Of a DNA stretch of 64,000 nt, positions 26,709 to 35,615 are shown piece after piece; the stretch's first letter is position 1, and each line of letters starts with the position of its first letter. Location of the stretch: positions 62,001 to 126,000 of the forward strand of contig NZ_CM001166.1 in assembly GCF_000213055.1 (NCBI RefSeq). The letters are read 5' to 3'. The stretch is from Streptomyces sp. Tu6071. GTDB lineage: Bacteria; Actinomycetota; Actinomycetes; Streptomycetales; Streptomycetaceae. A program made the position numbers and the translations under genes. Below the pieces are notes generated by a model, which worked only from the letters and a program-made list of their open reading frames with translations, was not told where the DNA came from and ran no database searches.

Positions 26709-28918
26709 GCGATCCCCCAGGGGCTCGTGGTGAGGGTGAGGTGGTCGCGGCCGGTCACGCGGTGGACGGTGGCGACGAGCGCGCGGGTGAACAGCCGCTG
26801 CGCGGAGTGCTCGCCGTAGCGGGCGATGTGGTCGAGAACGACCTGGTGGTCGTAGGTGGCGCGGGCGCGCCAGTCGAGGATCTGCTCGCGAGTCAGCTCC
26901 TCCAGCACGAGCTCGTCGACGACCTCGCGGACCTGTCGCCCGGCAGGCGCCACAGCGGGGGCGGCCGTACGGGACGCCAGCACCCGAGCCCGCGGCGCCG
27001 GGAGCGCGCCCAGGGCGGGAGCGGTGGGCTCCGGCTGGTCCTGGCGGGCGGCATCGGCGCGTGCGCGGGCCGCGGCCTGCCGCGCCCGGACCCGCTCCCA
27101 CTCCCACTCGCGCGCCCACCCGGCGGCCCTTACGTCCTCGTGCAGCTGCCGCACAGTCGCCGCGCGCCGCTCCTCCTCCCCCGCGTACGGGAGCCGCTCC
27201 TCGACCTCGGCGGCGATCCGGCGACGCTGCGCACGGCGATCGACCTGCCGGTCCTCGCACCGCGGGCACGCCTGCCCGGAGTCGAGCAGGATGCGGTCGT
27301 CGCAGCGCACGTCCCCGCACTGCTGGCGCTGCGGCAACCCCCGCGCGAGCAGCCAGCCCGCCGGATCCCGGATCACGCCGCCCGTACGGATCTGCTCCCC
27401 CAGGCGCCGGAACAGCCGGGCACCGAGGACCTGCGGCGCATCCGTACGGCCCACGAGGCCCTGCAGGACGGCGAGCTCGGCGTGCGCGGCCGCCTCGACG
27501 ACGCGGCGCAGCCCCGGCCTGGGCAGCTGCGCCCACATCCAGTCCACCGGCTCCAGGACCGCCCGCAGATCCTCCGGCGGCAGCGGCGCTGGAGCCTGCT
27601 TCGGTTGCTGACGGCCTTGAGCGCAGCCCTGAGGCTCCGGCACCAGGGTCACCGCCGGGCCCGGCCCGCGCTTTTCACTGCTGCTCGACGAGGGGGACTC
27701 CTCACGCTTTTCCCCGCGCAGCGGGCCCTCCTCACGCGCGCTCGCGCGGTCCGGCGACGGCGGGGTCCCCCCACGGCCTTCGCCGGAAAAACCCGAGGAG
27801 TCCTCAACTTGATCAGCAGGAGTAGCCCCAGAAGCGTGAGAGGCGTGAAGGTGTGCAGCATCGGCGCGGTCTGCCGAATCAGGCTCCTGGCCCATCCCGG
27901 TACCCTGAACCCCAGTAACCACAGGGGACACAGTCTCAACCGTCGTCTCAAGATCGCCGGATGCAGTAACGGCGAGGTCTGAAAACACCGCGCCGGCGGC
28001 CCCGCGGGCCTCCCGGACAGCGATCCCGTGCGCCCTGGCCACCGGCAGCAGCCGGACCCGACTGCGCGCATGCAGACCCGACGCCGTCTCCCGCCGGTCC
28101 ACCGACAGCACGCCCTGCTCCTGGAGCCGCTTGAGGCTCTTCGCCCCGGCCGCCGCCGTGCAGCCCATCAGCCGCGCCACCGTCGCCGCCGGACGGCCCC
28201 GCCCGGTGTCCACGCTGCCCGAGCACAGCTGCAGCCACCCTCTGGAGTTCGACGACAGCACCATCAGCAGCAGCCCGAGCCGGTCCGTCGCCGCCCCGCG
28301 CCCCGTACGCCCCGCGAGCATCCCGGCCGGGGTTACCCGGCCGTCCCGGTGTTCCCAGCCCGGCGCGAACAGCACCTCGATCAGCGCTAGGAGCACGACC
28401 AGCTCCACCCGCGACAGCGCCAGGACGTGCCTACGGTCCCCGCCGTGCTGCGCCCGGTACATCGGGATCACCCAGCACTCCAGGCCCGTCATCCACCCGG
28501 CAGCGTTCGTCGTCCCGTTCGAGCCCAGCACGCCACGCTCGCGCAGCTCCGGTACTACGTGGTGCGCGACCCGGGACTTCTTCAGCCCGATCCACCGACC
28601 CAGCTCCGTCGCGGTGATCCGCGTGCTGTAGTCGGTTGCCACCGTGGCCTTCGCCATCAGCACTACCGCCGCCAGGCGCGCGGGGTCGCCCGCCCCGTCC
28701 AGGGCGGGATCGGACACCAGAGCGCGCACCGCGGCGAGCAGCCGGGTACGCATCGTCGCGGTCAGCTGGAGCGGGTTGCCCACCTCCAGCTGACCGACCG
28801 GACCGGCCGGGGCCGGGACCGACCGCAGCCGACGGCGCGCAGTCCTACCGGTGAACGTACGGGGGCGCGGGAGCGCGGCCGGTACCGTCACGGCGCTCAC
28901 AGGCCCACCCGCACACAC
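26705..28918 (-). CDS. Large HTH/zinc-finger protein, possible plasmid replication protein
   Basis: The product is about 737 residues. The N-terminal part contains a winged-helix-like segment: TRITATELGRWIGLKKSRVA, then HHVVPELRERGVLGSNG, and a second one, ARLMGCTAAAGAKSLKRLQE. A low-complexity Ser/Glu/Gly linker follows (residues about 340-430), then a C-terminal domain with a zinc motif (CGDVRCDDRILL, then CPRCEDRQ) and long charged helices. Similar large proteins sit beside partition and DUF721 genes on Streptomyces plasmids and may be replication initiators, but I do not recognise a specific Rep family. GTG at 28918 is used; another GTG at 28900 has GGTGGG upstream and may be the true start. 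Confidence 0.6.
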   Translation of the reverse strand: MCAGGPVSAVTVPAALPRPRTFTGRTARRRLRSVPAPAGPVGQLEVGNPLQLTATMRTRLLAAVRALVSDPALDGAGDPARLAAVVLMAKATVATDYSTRITATELGRWIGLKKSRVAHHVVPELRERGVLGSNGTTNAAGWMTGLECWVIPMYRAQHGGDRRHVLALSRVELVVLLALIEVLFAPGWEHRDGRVTPAGMLAGRTGRGAATDRLGLLLMVLSSNSRGWLQLCSGSVDTGRGRPAATVARLMGCTAAAGAKSLKRLQEQGVLSVDRRETASGLHARSRVRLLPVARAHGIAVREARGAAGAVFSDLAVTASGDLETTVETVSPVVTGVQGTGMGQEPDSADRADAAHLHASHASGATPADQVEDSSGFSGEGRGGTPPSPDRASAREEGPLRGEKREESPSSSSSEKRGPGPAVTLVPEPQGCAQGRQQPKQAPAPLPPEDLRAVLEPVDWMWAQLPRPGLRRVVEAAAHAELAVLQGLVGRTDAPQVLGARLFRRLGEQIRTGGVIRDPAGWLLARGLPQRQQCGDVRCDDRILLDSGQACPRCEDRQVDRRAQRRRIAAEVEERLPYAGEEERRAATVRQLHEDVRAAGWAREWEWERVRARQAAARARADAARQDQPEPTAPALGALPAPRARVLASRTAAPAVAPAGRQVREVVDELVLEELTREQILDWRARATYDHQVVLDHIARYGEHSAQRLFTRALVATVHRVTGRDHLTLTTSPWGIA

Positions 28919-30059
28919 GAACCAGAGATCATCCCGGCAGCCTCACGCGAGCTGCCTGTGGACAGAGGCCGAGCAGCAGAGAACCCCCTGCTCCTTCCCG
29001 ACTCCTGAGCTGGGACCTGCAACCGTCTCCCGCCCGACGGGACACGGCGCCCGAGCACAGCAGCGGCCCCCGCTGACAGACTCACCCGGTACCCCGCTCG
29101 GAGACACATGACAGCCTCCGACAGCACGAGCGGACGAAGGGGAGAAAATGCCCCGACCGTCCAATGAAAGGACTTTTTACGCGAATCGCCCACACGGGGG
29201 CGCGAGAGATGACAGGGGATGGGCGCGTACGGCACTATGAACTCCGTTCTCGTCCCGGCTTGCGCCGCGCACGTGAAAGGGCCCCATCTCGATGGGGTGC
29301 GGTTCGCCTAGAACCTGAAATTCGCTCGATCTACGGGTGCCGGTCGCCAAACCGGTGCCTCAAGATCGGGCCTTAGATCGGAGCTGTTACTCCGGTCCGT
29401 GGAAGTAGGCCGCACGGTGCGCCAACACCAGCGGCCGGCGGTAGAGGAAGAGCGCCCCCGCCAAGGGGCCCAAAACCTCCCGCGTGCAAGATCTCTACGT
29501 CATCCGACCCCCCGCAGCGGGTGGGGTCTGCCCCGAGACGCCGACAACGCGGCGCTCGGGGATGAGGCGTGTGGGCATGACGGCGAGAGCGGGGGCAGCC
29601 CCGCTCCGGGCGGTCACGCGTGTGCGGCGGTAGGAGGGACAGGGGTAACGTCCGTCGGCGGTGTGATCCTCACGCCGGAACCGTGGCTCCACCTGTCTGA
29701 CCGGGGTGAACTCCGGGTACTCTGCTTCATGTCGCGTCCTGGCTTTGGAGGTTGCGGCCAGCCCGAGGGGTAGTTGCATACCGCCTCCGGCACCGGCTCC
29801 GCGTCGATCCTGGGTTACCAGCCCAGGGGAGCGGAGCCGCTTATAGTTCTGCGTGCCCCGACGATCCATAGAGATCATTGGCGCGAGGATCACCCTACCC
29901 CGGCGATAGCGCTCCGGTGCCCCATCCGCCACTGCGCGTACAGGAACAGACGGCACCGCACCACAAATCGCATAGGGGCACCGTTCACTCCGGCGCACAT
30001 CCGCGATGATCGTCGACTGCGGACACTGGAATGGCACATTGATACTGGGCACGATCACC
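28919..30059. other. 1.1-kb gene-poor region, candidate replication origin or promoter region
   Basis: The region lies upstream of the large HTH protein. No frame has a good ribosome site and coding character. Structures seen are CCCCATC-TC-GATGGGG (29282-29297), CCGGT-CGCCAA-ACCGG (29340-29355) and a GACCCC/GGGGTC hairpin (29507-29528). The last 230 bp (29830-30059) have a more even base composition than the surroundings. I saw no iteron series. Confidence 0.35.
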
Positions 30060-31310
30060 TCATTCCGCCGCGGACGCCCGCGCGGCCAGAGCCACCAGAT
30101 CGGCGGACGCCTTCGGCCCGCTCACGAGCAACAGCTCTCTGATCGCGGCCCGGGCCGCGCTGTGCTGACGTACTAGGTCCGGTGACATTTCCTCCGCGCG
30201 CAGCAGGCATTCGACTGCGTCGGGCGTGTGTCGCCGCTGCGCGTGGGCTCGCCCCAAGTCCATCAACAACCTAGCTTGGCGCTCGGGCGACAACGAGGCG
30301 GCATCGATGGATTGCCCTATGTCGAGAGCCTCCCCGGCATCACCGAGATCCAGGGCGGTTGAGACTGTCTGGATCATGACATTGGTCGGGCCGAATTCGA
30401 GGTTGTAGTCATTGCGGTCCTCGCCGATCTGCTCCGCTACCCGTCTCGCGCTCTCCAGTTCCGCGCGGGCCTCCGAGCGTTGCCCAGACCTGGCGTGAAC
30501 CAGCGCTTTTGCGAGGTGGAGCGAGCCGAGCACGGACAGGCCCTCCGGGGGGAGGTCCGCGCGCCGTTGGAGAGCTGCGACCGCTTCGGTGACCGCGTGT
30601 TCGGCTTCCTGGTTGTGCCCCAGGCGGACGAAGGCGTGCACCATGCGGAAGATCCCCGCGTGCACGAGGAAAATGTCACCGGATCTCTCGCCGGCGGCTA
30701 CTGCCCGGTCAGCGGACACCCATGATGAGCGAGAATCGCCCTGCCGAGCGAAGGCGGCGGCGAGTGCTTGGTACGCCCGCGCCAGGTTCCGGTAGGCGAC
30801 AGGCCGGTCCGGGGCGGGGACGGTGCGTACGGCACGTTCCAGCTGAGGGAGCAGCGCGGCGATTGTCTCGCTGATCTCCGGATACGCATTGCGGTGGGTG
30901 TACTCCCAAATCTGCTCGACGGACTCTTCGAGCGCACCAAGGTCAATGGCTCCCGATTCCTCGACCCCGGTGATGAGGCCGATCGCGGGGTGCCCTGAGA
31001 TGACGGTTCGAGCACCGTCGAGGTCGTTGGTGGCCTCGGTGACAGGTGGAACCGAAGGGGTGAAAATCGGGGAGCTGGGGTCGAGCATCTGGATGGAGAC
31101 ACCCAGCGCGTCAGCAATCTCCTGGAGAACATCGACGCGACGTACCGGCTGGATTCCGCGTTCTACCTGGCTCATCCAGCCAGCGGACCGTCCATTCAAC
31201 CGGGCTGCCAGCTCCTGTTGCGTCATGCCGCGCTCCTTGCGGAGCTTGGCGACGCGTTGGCCGAGAGCTCGGTCGCGGGGGTCTACCTCCTTGCCCGTGG
31301 GCTTGTTCAT
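30060..31310 (-). CDS. XRE-family regulator with TPR-like C-terminal region
   Basis: The product is 416 residues. The N-terminal helix-turn-helix is GQRVAKLRKERGMTQQELAA then GRSAGWMSQVERGIQPVRRV. The rest is a helical repeat region of TPR type: AYRNLARAYQALAAAFARQG, FRMVHAFVRLGHNQEAEHA, LHLAKALVHARSGQRSEARA and RLLMDLGRAHAQRRHTPDAV. Proteins of this build are peptide- or metabolite-responsive regulators in actinomycetes. It is translated from an ATGA overlap with the monooxygenase gene upstream, so both are one operon. The inverted repeat split by the IS element 360 bp upstream is a plausible operator for it. Confidence 0.85.
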   Translation of the reverse strand: MNKPTGKEVDPRDRALGQRVAKLRKERGMTQQELAARLNGRSAGWMSQVERGIQPVRRVDVLQEIADALGVSIQMLDPSSPIFTPSVPPVTEATNDLDGARTVISGHPAIGLITGVEESGAIDLGALEESVEQIWEYTHRNAYPEISETIAALLPQLERAVRTVPAPDRPVAYRNLARAYQALAAAFARQGDSRSSWVSADRAVAAGERSGDIFLVHAGIFRMVHAFVRLGHNQEAEHAVTEAVAALQRRADLPPEGLSVLGSLHLAKALVHARSGQRSEARAELESARRVAEQIGEDRNDYNLEFGPTNVMIQTVSTALDLGDAGEALDIGQSIDAASLSPERQARLLMDLGRAHAQRRHTPDAVECLLRAEEMSPDLVRQHSAARAAIRELLLVSGPKASADLVALAARASAAE

Positions 31311-31645
31311 GTCGTCTCCGTCGGGCGCTTGCCCATCAGCTCGTTGAGAAACGTGACCTCGCTGCCGTCGAGGTACTGCTCTCGCTCGCTGAGCATCCGC
31401 TGCGTATGGGGCTGCGCCTCGTGGATCTGAAACGCGTCGTAGCTCGCGTAGAGCTCATAGAACACGCGGACCAGTGGTTCGCCCTCCGGGACATGGACGA
31501 CGTAGGCGAGAGTGCCGGGTTCGTAGCGGATGCCCTCCAAAGTGCGACTCACGAGGGCGTCGAACTTCTTGGCTGAGTCGGCGTCACGGGTGGTGAACCG
31601 CACGACGAGTGCGTATCCGCTCACTTCTCCTCCTGGGATGGTCAT
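31307..31645 (-). CDS. Antibiotic-biosynthesis-monooxygenase (ABM) domain protein
   Basis: The product is 112 residues: GYALVVRFTTRDADSAKKFD, GIRYEPGTLAYVVHVPEGEP, VFYELYASYDAFQIHEAQPH and a LNELMGKRP tail. This fits the dimeric ferredoxin-like ABM/YgiN fold, where the E-x-Y and H-x-x-Q/H pattern is typical. Members act on quinones, haem or polyketides; the substrate here is unknown. GGAGGAGA lies six bases before the ATG. It is the first gene of the leftward operon with the XRE-TPR regulator. Confidence 0.8.
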   Translation of the reverse strand: MTIPGGEVSGYALVVRFTTRDADSAKKFDALVSRTLEGIRYEPGTLAYVVHVPEGEPLVRVFYELYASYDAFQIHEAQPHTQRMLSEREQYLDGSEVTFLNELMGKRPTETT

Positions 31646-31694
31646 GCATACAGTCTCACACTAAAACCTTCAGTGCTATGGATGCAACGACTAG
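31646..31694 (-). promoter_or_regulatory. Promoter and left operator arm of the ABM-XRE operon
   Basis: On the minus strand TTGCAT, 18 nt, then TAGTGT forms a good promoter (TTGCAT within 31682-31687). The + strand arm CTTCAGTGCTA (31668-31678) lies between the two hexamers. Its inverted partner is beyond the IS element at 32586-32596. Confidence 0.6.
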
Positions 31695-32584
31695 GTTCTG
31701 TCGTCAAATGTCACGCCCACATCAGGAGTGACGCGAGCGTGACAGCTGCTTCGTAGGACTCGGCAGTCTTGTCGTACCGGGTGGCGATCCCGCGCCACTG
31801 CTTCAGACGGTTGAAGCACCGCTCCACGACGTTGCGGTGCTTGTAGACCTCGCGGTCGAAGGCCGGCGGGCGGCCTCCGCGGCTGCCCCGCCGGGCCCGG
31901 TTGCGGGCCTGGTCGGCCCGCTCGGGAATCGTGTGGGCGATGCCCTTGCGACGGAGCCAGGCGCGGATCGCCTTCGAGCTGTAGCCCTTGTCGCCTAGGA
32001 CGTGATCGGGCCGGACCCGGGGACGGCCGGGTCCGATCCGGGGCACGCGGATCGCTTCCATCACGGCGGGGAACCGGGTGCAGTCGTTGGTGTTTCCACC
32101 CGTGACCACGAATGCCAGGGGTCGGCCCCGCCCGTCACAGGCCAGGTGGATTTTGCTGGTCAGACCGCCTCTTGACCGGCCGAGGGCCGGGTCGCGGAGC
32201 CCCCTTTTCGGGCCCCGGCCGCGTGCTGGTGAGCGCGGACGATCGTCGAGTCGACGGACACCAGCCAGTCGACGTCGCCCGCCGCATCCGCTTTCGCCTG
32301 GGCGGCGCGGAGCATCCGGTCGAACGTCCCGTCCGCCGCCCACCTGCGGAAACGCGTATGCAGCGTGGCCCACGGGCCATAGCGCTCGGGCACGTCCCGC
32401 CAGGCCGTCCCGGTCCGGAACTTCCACACGATCCCGTTCAGGACCCTGCGATCGTCCAACCGCTTGCGTCCCCGCAACGACTCGGGCAGCAGCGGCCGGA
32501 CGAACTCCCACTCGGCATCCGACAGTTCATGGCGACGTATCACGACACCATGATCCACCAGCGGTGATCATTTGAAGACACTGC
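31695..32584 (-). mobile_element. Intact IS5-family insertion sequence (IS427-like), 890 bp
   Basis: The ends read GTTCTGTCGTCAAATG (left) and, inverted, GCAGTGTCTTCAAATG (right), an imperfect inverted repeat sharing TGTC and TCAAATG. The target CTAG is duplicated at 31691-31694 and 32585-32588. One transposase is encoded by two overlapping frames. The CTAG duplication and split transposase are typical of the IS427 group of IS5. Intact ends, target duplication and frames argue for recent insertion. Confidence 0.88.
31711..32558 (-). CDS. IS5-family transposase, two frames joined by frameshifting
   Basis: Frame A (32160-32558) starts MDHGVVIRRHELSDAEWEFV and covers the N-terminal domain (WRDVPERYGPWATLHTRFRR, VDSTIVRAHQHAAGA). 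Frame B (31711 to about 32210) continues with RSRGGLTSKIHLACDGRGRP, VLGDKGYSSKAIRAWLRRKG and NVVERCFNRLKQWRGIATRY, the catalytic DDE parts: D in VSVDSTIV, D in LGDKGY, E in NVVERCFN. A slippery AAAAGGGGG run lies at the junction (about 32200-32209, minus strand). The fusion product would be the active transposase. No ribosome site is needed for frame B. Confidence 0.88.
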
Positions 32585-32585
32585 C

Positions 32586-32627
32586 TAGCACTGAAGTATT
32601 GACTAGCACGAAAAGTGTGCGTAGCGT
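32586..32627 (+). promoter_or_regulatory. Rightward promoter with right operator arm
   Basis: TAGCACTGAAG (32586-32596) is the inverted copy of 31668-31678. TTGACT (32599-32604), 17 nt, then TAGCGT (32622-32627) is a near-consensus housekeeping promoter. It would drive the gene at 32853 and perhaps the long transfer-gene series. Removing the IS element and one CTAG restores an 11-bp inverted repeat with a 13-nt spacer. Confidence 0.7.
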
Positions 32628-32852
32628 CGGTCGTGTCGCCACCGCAGTTTCTGCGGCTCGTCTCTTCGGAGTCGGGCAGGTGGCCGGAGGCGGTAGCACC
32701 ACCAAACCCCCTGGCTGGCAGGACTGCTGTATGACCTCAGCGCTGATGCGCTGTCTGTCCGCCAGGACGTGGGCCGCTGGCTCGTGGACCTGGTGGGCGG
32801 AGAGAGCACCCGCCCCGCGAATCCCCCTCCCTTCTCCTGCCGAGGAGTCGCC

Positions 32853-33716
32853 ATGCCCGAGCTCGCCATGCCCACGGCCCGTACGCGCCGGGGCCGCACC
32901 CGTACCTCCCGCGTCAGCCCCCTGGACGCGATCGTCGTCTCGACCCTGTCGCCCGGTCACATCGACATGCGCAGGGTGGAGGCCACGCAGGCCCGCCGTA
33001 TCTCGCTGGTGTGCCCGGACTGCCGCACCTGGGTGGCCGTGACCCCGCACCGGGGTACCTACCTCCTCAAGCTCGTCCCGCACCACACCGGTCGTGCTGG
33101 CGTCGACGCCGCGATCCGCTGCCGCTCCAGCAACCGCCTCGTCGACGTGGACCTCACCGACTCCATGTGGCGCCGCCAGTACGACGAGTGGGCGCGCGAG
33201 GAGCGTCTCGCCGTCGACCTCACCCGCCACCGCCGAGCCACCGTCCAGACCCTCAAAGTCGCCCGGCCCCAGCAGCGGCCTGCCGACCGGCGCGCGCAGT
33301 GGGAGCGCGCGGTGCCCGCCGCCCGCCAGGCCGACGCCGCCCGCGCGGTCCCCGCCGACGCGCTCCCCACCACTCGCGGCCGGGCCGTCGACGGCCCCGC
33401 CGGCGCCCCGCCGGCCCTGCGCCGCCAGAGTGCCGGGGACCGCCGTTCCGTCCGCGCCCTGGCCACCGGCACCCTGCGCGCTCTGGCCGACGCCCGCCAG
33501 GACCGGCTCGCGGGCGACGGGCTCGCCGAGCACCTCACCCGCGCCGCGTACCTGCACCTGGCCACCCTCTGGCGCCGCCCCCTGACCCCGGCCGACCAGC
33601 CCGCACACACCGCGCTCATCGCTGCGGTCAGGGCCGCGCTGCCCGCGCCAGTCCCGGGCGAGACCGTCGCCGCGTACATCACCCGCTGCCGCAGGTCCCC
33701 GCTCGCCGCCGCATGA
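32853..33716 (+). CDS. Hypothetical protein with N-terminal zinc ribbon
   Basis: The product is 287 residues. ATG at 32853 (MPELAMPTARTRRGRTR) follows CGAGGAGTCG. A single CPDC knuckle (RRISLVCPDCRTWVAVTPHR) and a CRSSNRLVD segment suggest a small metal or nucleic-acid binding domain in residues 40-100. The rest is Arg/Ala-rich and helical (VRALATGTLRALADARQDRL, AAYLHLATLWRRPLTPADQP). It is the first gene after the promoter at 32586 and starts the rightward gene series of the conjugative backbone. No function is known to me. Confidence 0.7.
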   Translation: MPELAMPTARTRRGRTRTSRVSPLDAIVVSTLSPGHIDMRRVEATQARRISLVCPDCRTWVAVTPHRGTYLLKLVPHHTGRAGVDAAIRCRSSNRLVDVDLTDSMWRRQYDEWAREERLAVDLTRHRRATVQTLKVARPQQRPADRRAQWERAVPAARQADAARAVPADALPTTRGRAVDGPAGAPPALRRQSAGDRRSVRALATGTLRALADARQDRLAGDGLAEHLTRAAYLHLATLWRRPLTPADQPAHTALIAAVRAALPAPVPGETVAAYITRCRRSPLAAA

Positions 33717-33740
33717 CCCGCACCACCATCCACACCCTCC

Positions 33741-33774
33741 GGGCCCCGGAGCTGCACCTCGCAGCCCGGGGCCC
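33741..33774 (+). terminator. GC-rich hairpin between genes
   Basis: GGGCCCCGG (33741-33749) and CCGGGGCCC (33766-33774) form a 9-bp stem without a U-run. It may attenuate transcription rather than end it, since the next gene starts 50 bp further. Confidence 0.5.
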
Positions 33775-33821
33775 TCGCGCTCCCCCACACGGGAGCCCCC
33801 CAGACCCCCATGGAGATACCG

Positions 33822-34214
33822 ATGTCCGCTACCGACCCGCTGACTGAGTTCGACACGGAGACGCTCGCGCTCCTGGAGGCGGTCGAGGTGCCGCTCCCCG
33901 CGTTCGGCGACCTGGACCTGGACGTCGCCTTCGGCACGCCGCTGGAGATGTACGACCTGGTGACCGCAGACGAGCTGGCCCGATGGGACGCCGTCTCCGT
34001 GGTGAAGAAAGGCCGGGCCCGGGCGCGCGAGGAGGTTGTTGCGGCCTCCGGGGCGCGGCGGGATGCGGCGCGGGACATCCTCGCCGCCGATCCGACCGTC
34101 ACCGAGCGGGTCCGCGAGCGCCTCGTCGACATCCTCATCCCCGCCGCGCGGCAGCTGCGGATCGACCGCACCGTCGTCGTGTCGTTCGCGGAGTCCGAGG
34201 TGCTGGCGGCCTGA
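33822..34214 (+). CDS. Hypothetical acidic/helical protein
   Basis: The product is 130 residues starting MSATDPLTEFDTETLALLEA. ATG at 33822 has GGAGA upstream; an in-frame ATG 12 nt earlier has none. Recognisable stretches are TPLEMYDLVTADELARWDAV and TERVRERLVDILIPAARQLR. Very probably a plasmid-backbone protein; I know no family or function. Confidence 0.7.
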   Translation: MSATDPLTEFDTETLALLEAVEVPLPAFGDLDLDVAFGTPLEMYDLVTADELARWDAVSVVKKGRARAREEVVAASGARRDAARDILAADPTVTERVRERLVDILIPAARQLRIDRTVVVSFAESEVLAA

Positions 34215-34326
34215 TCCTCGCGCGCCCCGTCGCTCACCGCACGGCCCAGACGGGGCTGGTCGGTGAGCGAGCGGAGAGCGCGACGGATCACGCTCTACGC
34301 CAACGCCCGGCCCCCACAACGACGAA

Positions 34327-34352
34327 CGCCCCGGTGGTTGGACACCGGGGCG
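34327..34352 (+). terminator. Intergenic hairpin
   Basis: CGCCCCGGTG and CACCGGGGCG form a perfect 10-bp stem with a 6-nt loop, followed by no U-run, 49 bp before the next start. A possible attenuator. Confidence 0.5.
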
Positions 34353-34400
34353 TACGTGGGCCGGAGCCCGGCGAATCACCCGTCACGAGATGGAGTTCGC

Positions 34401-34775
34401 ATGCCGAACGCTACCCTGCCCCGCTCGCCGCGCGTCCAGCGCGACCCGCTCCCGACCCGCCCGCAGCCGCACGAGACCGGGGGCCGTCAGCCGCAGCCGC
34501 CGACCGAGCCCGCCCGCCCCCACCCTCAGCGCACCGCCGCGACGTTCGAGGACCGGATGCTCGCCGAGGCCCGCCAGGCCGACACCCGTATCCCCGCCGG
34601 TCGTCGCGCGCCGCGTACCGCCGCCGAGCAGCGCGCCCGCCTGAACCACGCCGCGGGCATCGCCTGCTCGGACTGCGACGGCCACGGCGGCCGTACCTCG
34701 ACCACCCACACCGACGATGTCGTGCGCACCTCTTGGGCGCGGTGCCTGACGTGCAGTGGGACGGGTGCGCGGTGA
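34401..34775 (+). CDS. DnaJ-type zinc-finger-like protein
   Basis: The product is 124 residues starting MPNATLPRSPRVQRDPLPTR, ATG at 34401 after GATGGAG. The N-terminal half is Pro/Arg-rich; the C-terminal half carries CSDCDGHGG and CLTCSGTGAR, two CxxCxGxG-like knuckles as in DnaJ zinc fingers. It probably binds one zinc ion and a partner protein or RNA. Its stop overlaps the start of the next small gene (GTGA). Confidence 0.7.
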   Translation: MPNATLPRSPRVQRDPLPTRPQPHETGGRQPQPPTEPARPHPQRTAATFEDRMLAEARQADTRIPAGRRAPRTAAEQRARLNHAAGIACSDCDGHGGRTSTTHTDDVVRTSWARCLTCSGTGAR

Positions 34776-34915
34776 GCGCCCCCTGCGGTCACCCGGACCG
34801 CATGATCACCTACAACCACACCGGCGCGGACGGCAAACCGTTCCAGAGCGTCGCCATGTCGCCCTGCGAGTGCGGGCAGACCCCGCCCCCGCCGCCGCCC
34901 GCTCCCGCGAAGTAG
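34772..34915 (+). CDS. 47-residue Cys protein coupled to upstream gene
   Basis: GTG at 34772 overlaps the upstream stop. The product starts MSAPCGHPDRMITYNHTGAD, continues VAMSPCECGQ and ends in a poly-proline tail. Cys residues at positions 5, 32 and 34 suggest a metal site. The overlap and clean frame are the main support. Confidence 0.6.
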   Translation: MSAPCGHPDRMITYNHTGADGKPFQSVAMSPCECGQTPPPPPPAPAK

Positions 34916-34940
34916 CGGTGGGCGTGCCCCACATAAGACG

Positions 34941-34974
34941 CGCCCGCGCCGCGCAACTCCTCGCGGCGCGGGCG
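34941..34974 (+). terminator. Strong intergenic hairpin
   Basis: CGCCCGCGCCGCG and CGCGGCGCGGGCG form a perfect 13-bp stem with loop CAACTCCT. No U-run follows. It lies between the coupled pair upstream and the WhiB operon. Confidence 0.6.
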
Positions 34975-35103
34975 CTCTCCCACGGACCCGCGCATCCCCG
35001 CGCGCGCCGTTTGCTCGCCCTCGCCGGGCGGACGGCGGCGCGCGCTTTCAACGCGGGCCACCACGTCACGGACGTTCACCCTGCATCTCTCCCGGGAGCC
35101 TCG

Positions 35104-35280
35104 ATGCCGACCACCTCCCCCACCTCCCAGCCGATCCCCGCGCCCGCGCCGACGCTGTGCCGCTACCGGCGCGAGCACGGCGACCCGACGACCTGGACCA
35201 CCTCGGAGATTGAGGGCTGGCTGCACCGCCAGGACGCCGCCCACGCCGACCTCACGACGCACGCGAAGGGAACCCGATGA
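35104..35280 (+). CDS. Small hypothetical protein preceding whiB
   Basis: The product is 58 residues starting MPTTSPTSQPIPAPAPTLCR with the helical stretch TWTTSEIEGWLHRQDAAHAD. ATG at 35104 follows CGGGAGCC. The frame is open upstream (from about 34919) but that part is Arg/Ala-rich and contains the hairpin. Stop and the WhiB start overlap (ATGA at 35277), so it is translationally coupled to whiB. Confidence 0.6.
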   Translation: MPTTSPTSQPIPAPAPTLCRYRREHGDPTTWTTSEIEGWLHRQDAAHADLTTHAKGTR

Positions 35281-35615
35281 CCCGCACCCGCACCGGTGGC
35301 CGTCCCCGCACCCTCACCGCCCTCAAGCGCCAGCCCGCGCCCACGCCCACCATCCCCGATTGGCGTCACCAGGCCCTGTGCCGTGACGAGGACCCCGAGC
35401 TTTTCTTCCCCGTGGGCGAGACCGGCCCGGGGGCCGTGCAGCTCGAGGAGGCCAAGAAGATCTGCACGGGCTGCCCCGTCCGCGCCCTGTGCCTGGAGTT
35501 CGCGCTCGACTCCCGCCAGCAGGACGGCGTGTGGGGCGGCATCTCCGCCGAGGAACGCCGCCGCATGCGCCGGCGCCGCGCATGGCCCGCGACCACGGAC
35601 ACCCCCGCCGCGTGA
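35277..35615 (+). CDS. WhiB-family iron-sulfur transcription factor
   Basis: The product is 112 residues. The four cluster cysteines are in RHQALCRDEDP, KICTGCPVRALC (CxxCxxxxxC), followed by GVWGGIS, the characteristic turn, and a basic tail RRRMRRRRAWP. WhiB proteins bind a 4Fe-4S cluster and usually act with the housekeeping sigma factor. Plasmid-encoded WhiB copies are common in Streptomyces and may control transfer or development genes. It is coupled to the small gene upstream by ATGA. Confidence 0.93.
   Translation: MTRTRTGGRPRTLTALKRQPAPTPTIPDWRHQALCRDEDPELFFPVGETGPGAVQLEEAKKICTGCPVRALCLEFALDSRQQDGVWGGISAEERRRMRRRRAWPATTDTPAA

Noticed and set aside
26337..27536. 399-codon leftward frame overlapping the HTH protein gene
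   Set aside because: Most of it is a shifted frame of the 737-residue gene; only its end (from MSSTENK) is real and belongs to the frameshifted DUF721 gene.
29280..29400. tRNA-like appearance of hairpins near 29,330
   Set aside because: No acceptor stem, anticodon loop or TTCRA arm can be aligned; only simple hairpins.
34756..35103. Upstream extension of the small gene at 35104
   Set aside because: The extension overlaps another coupled gene and a 13-bp hairpin and is Arg/Ala-rich; the ATG at 35104 has a ribosome site.
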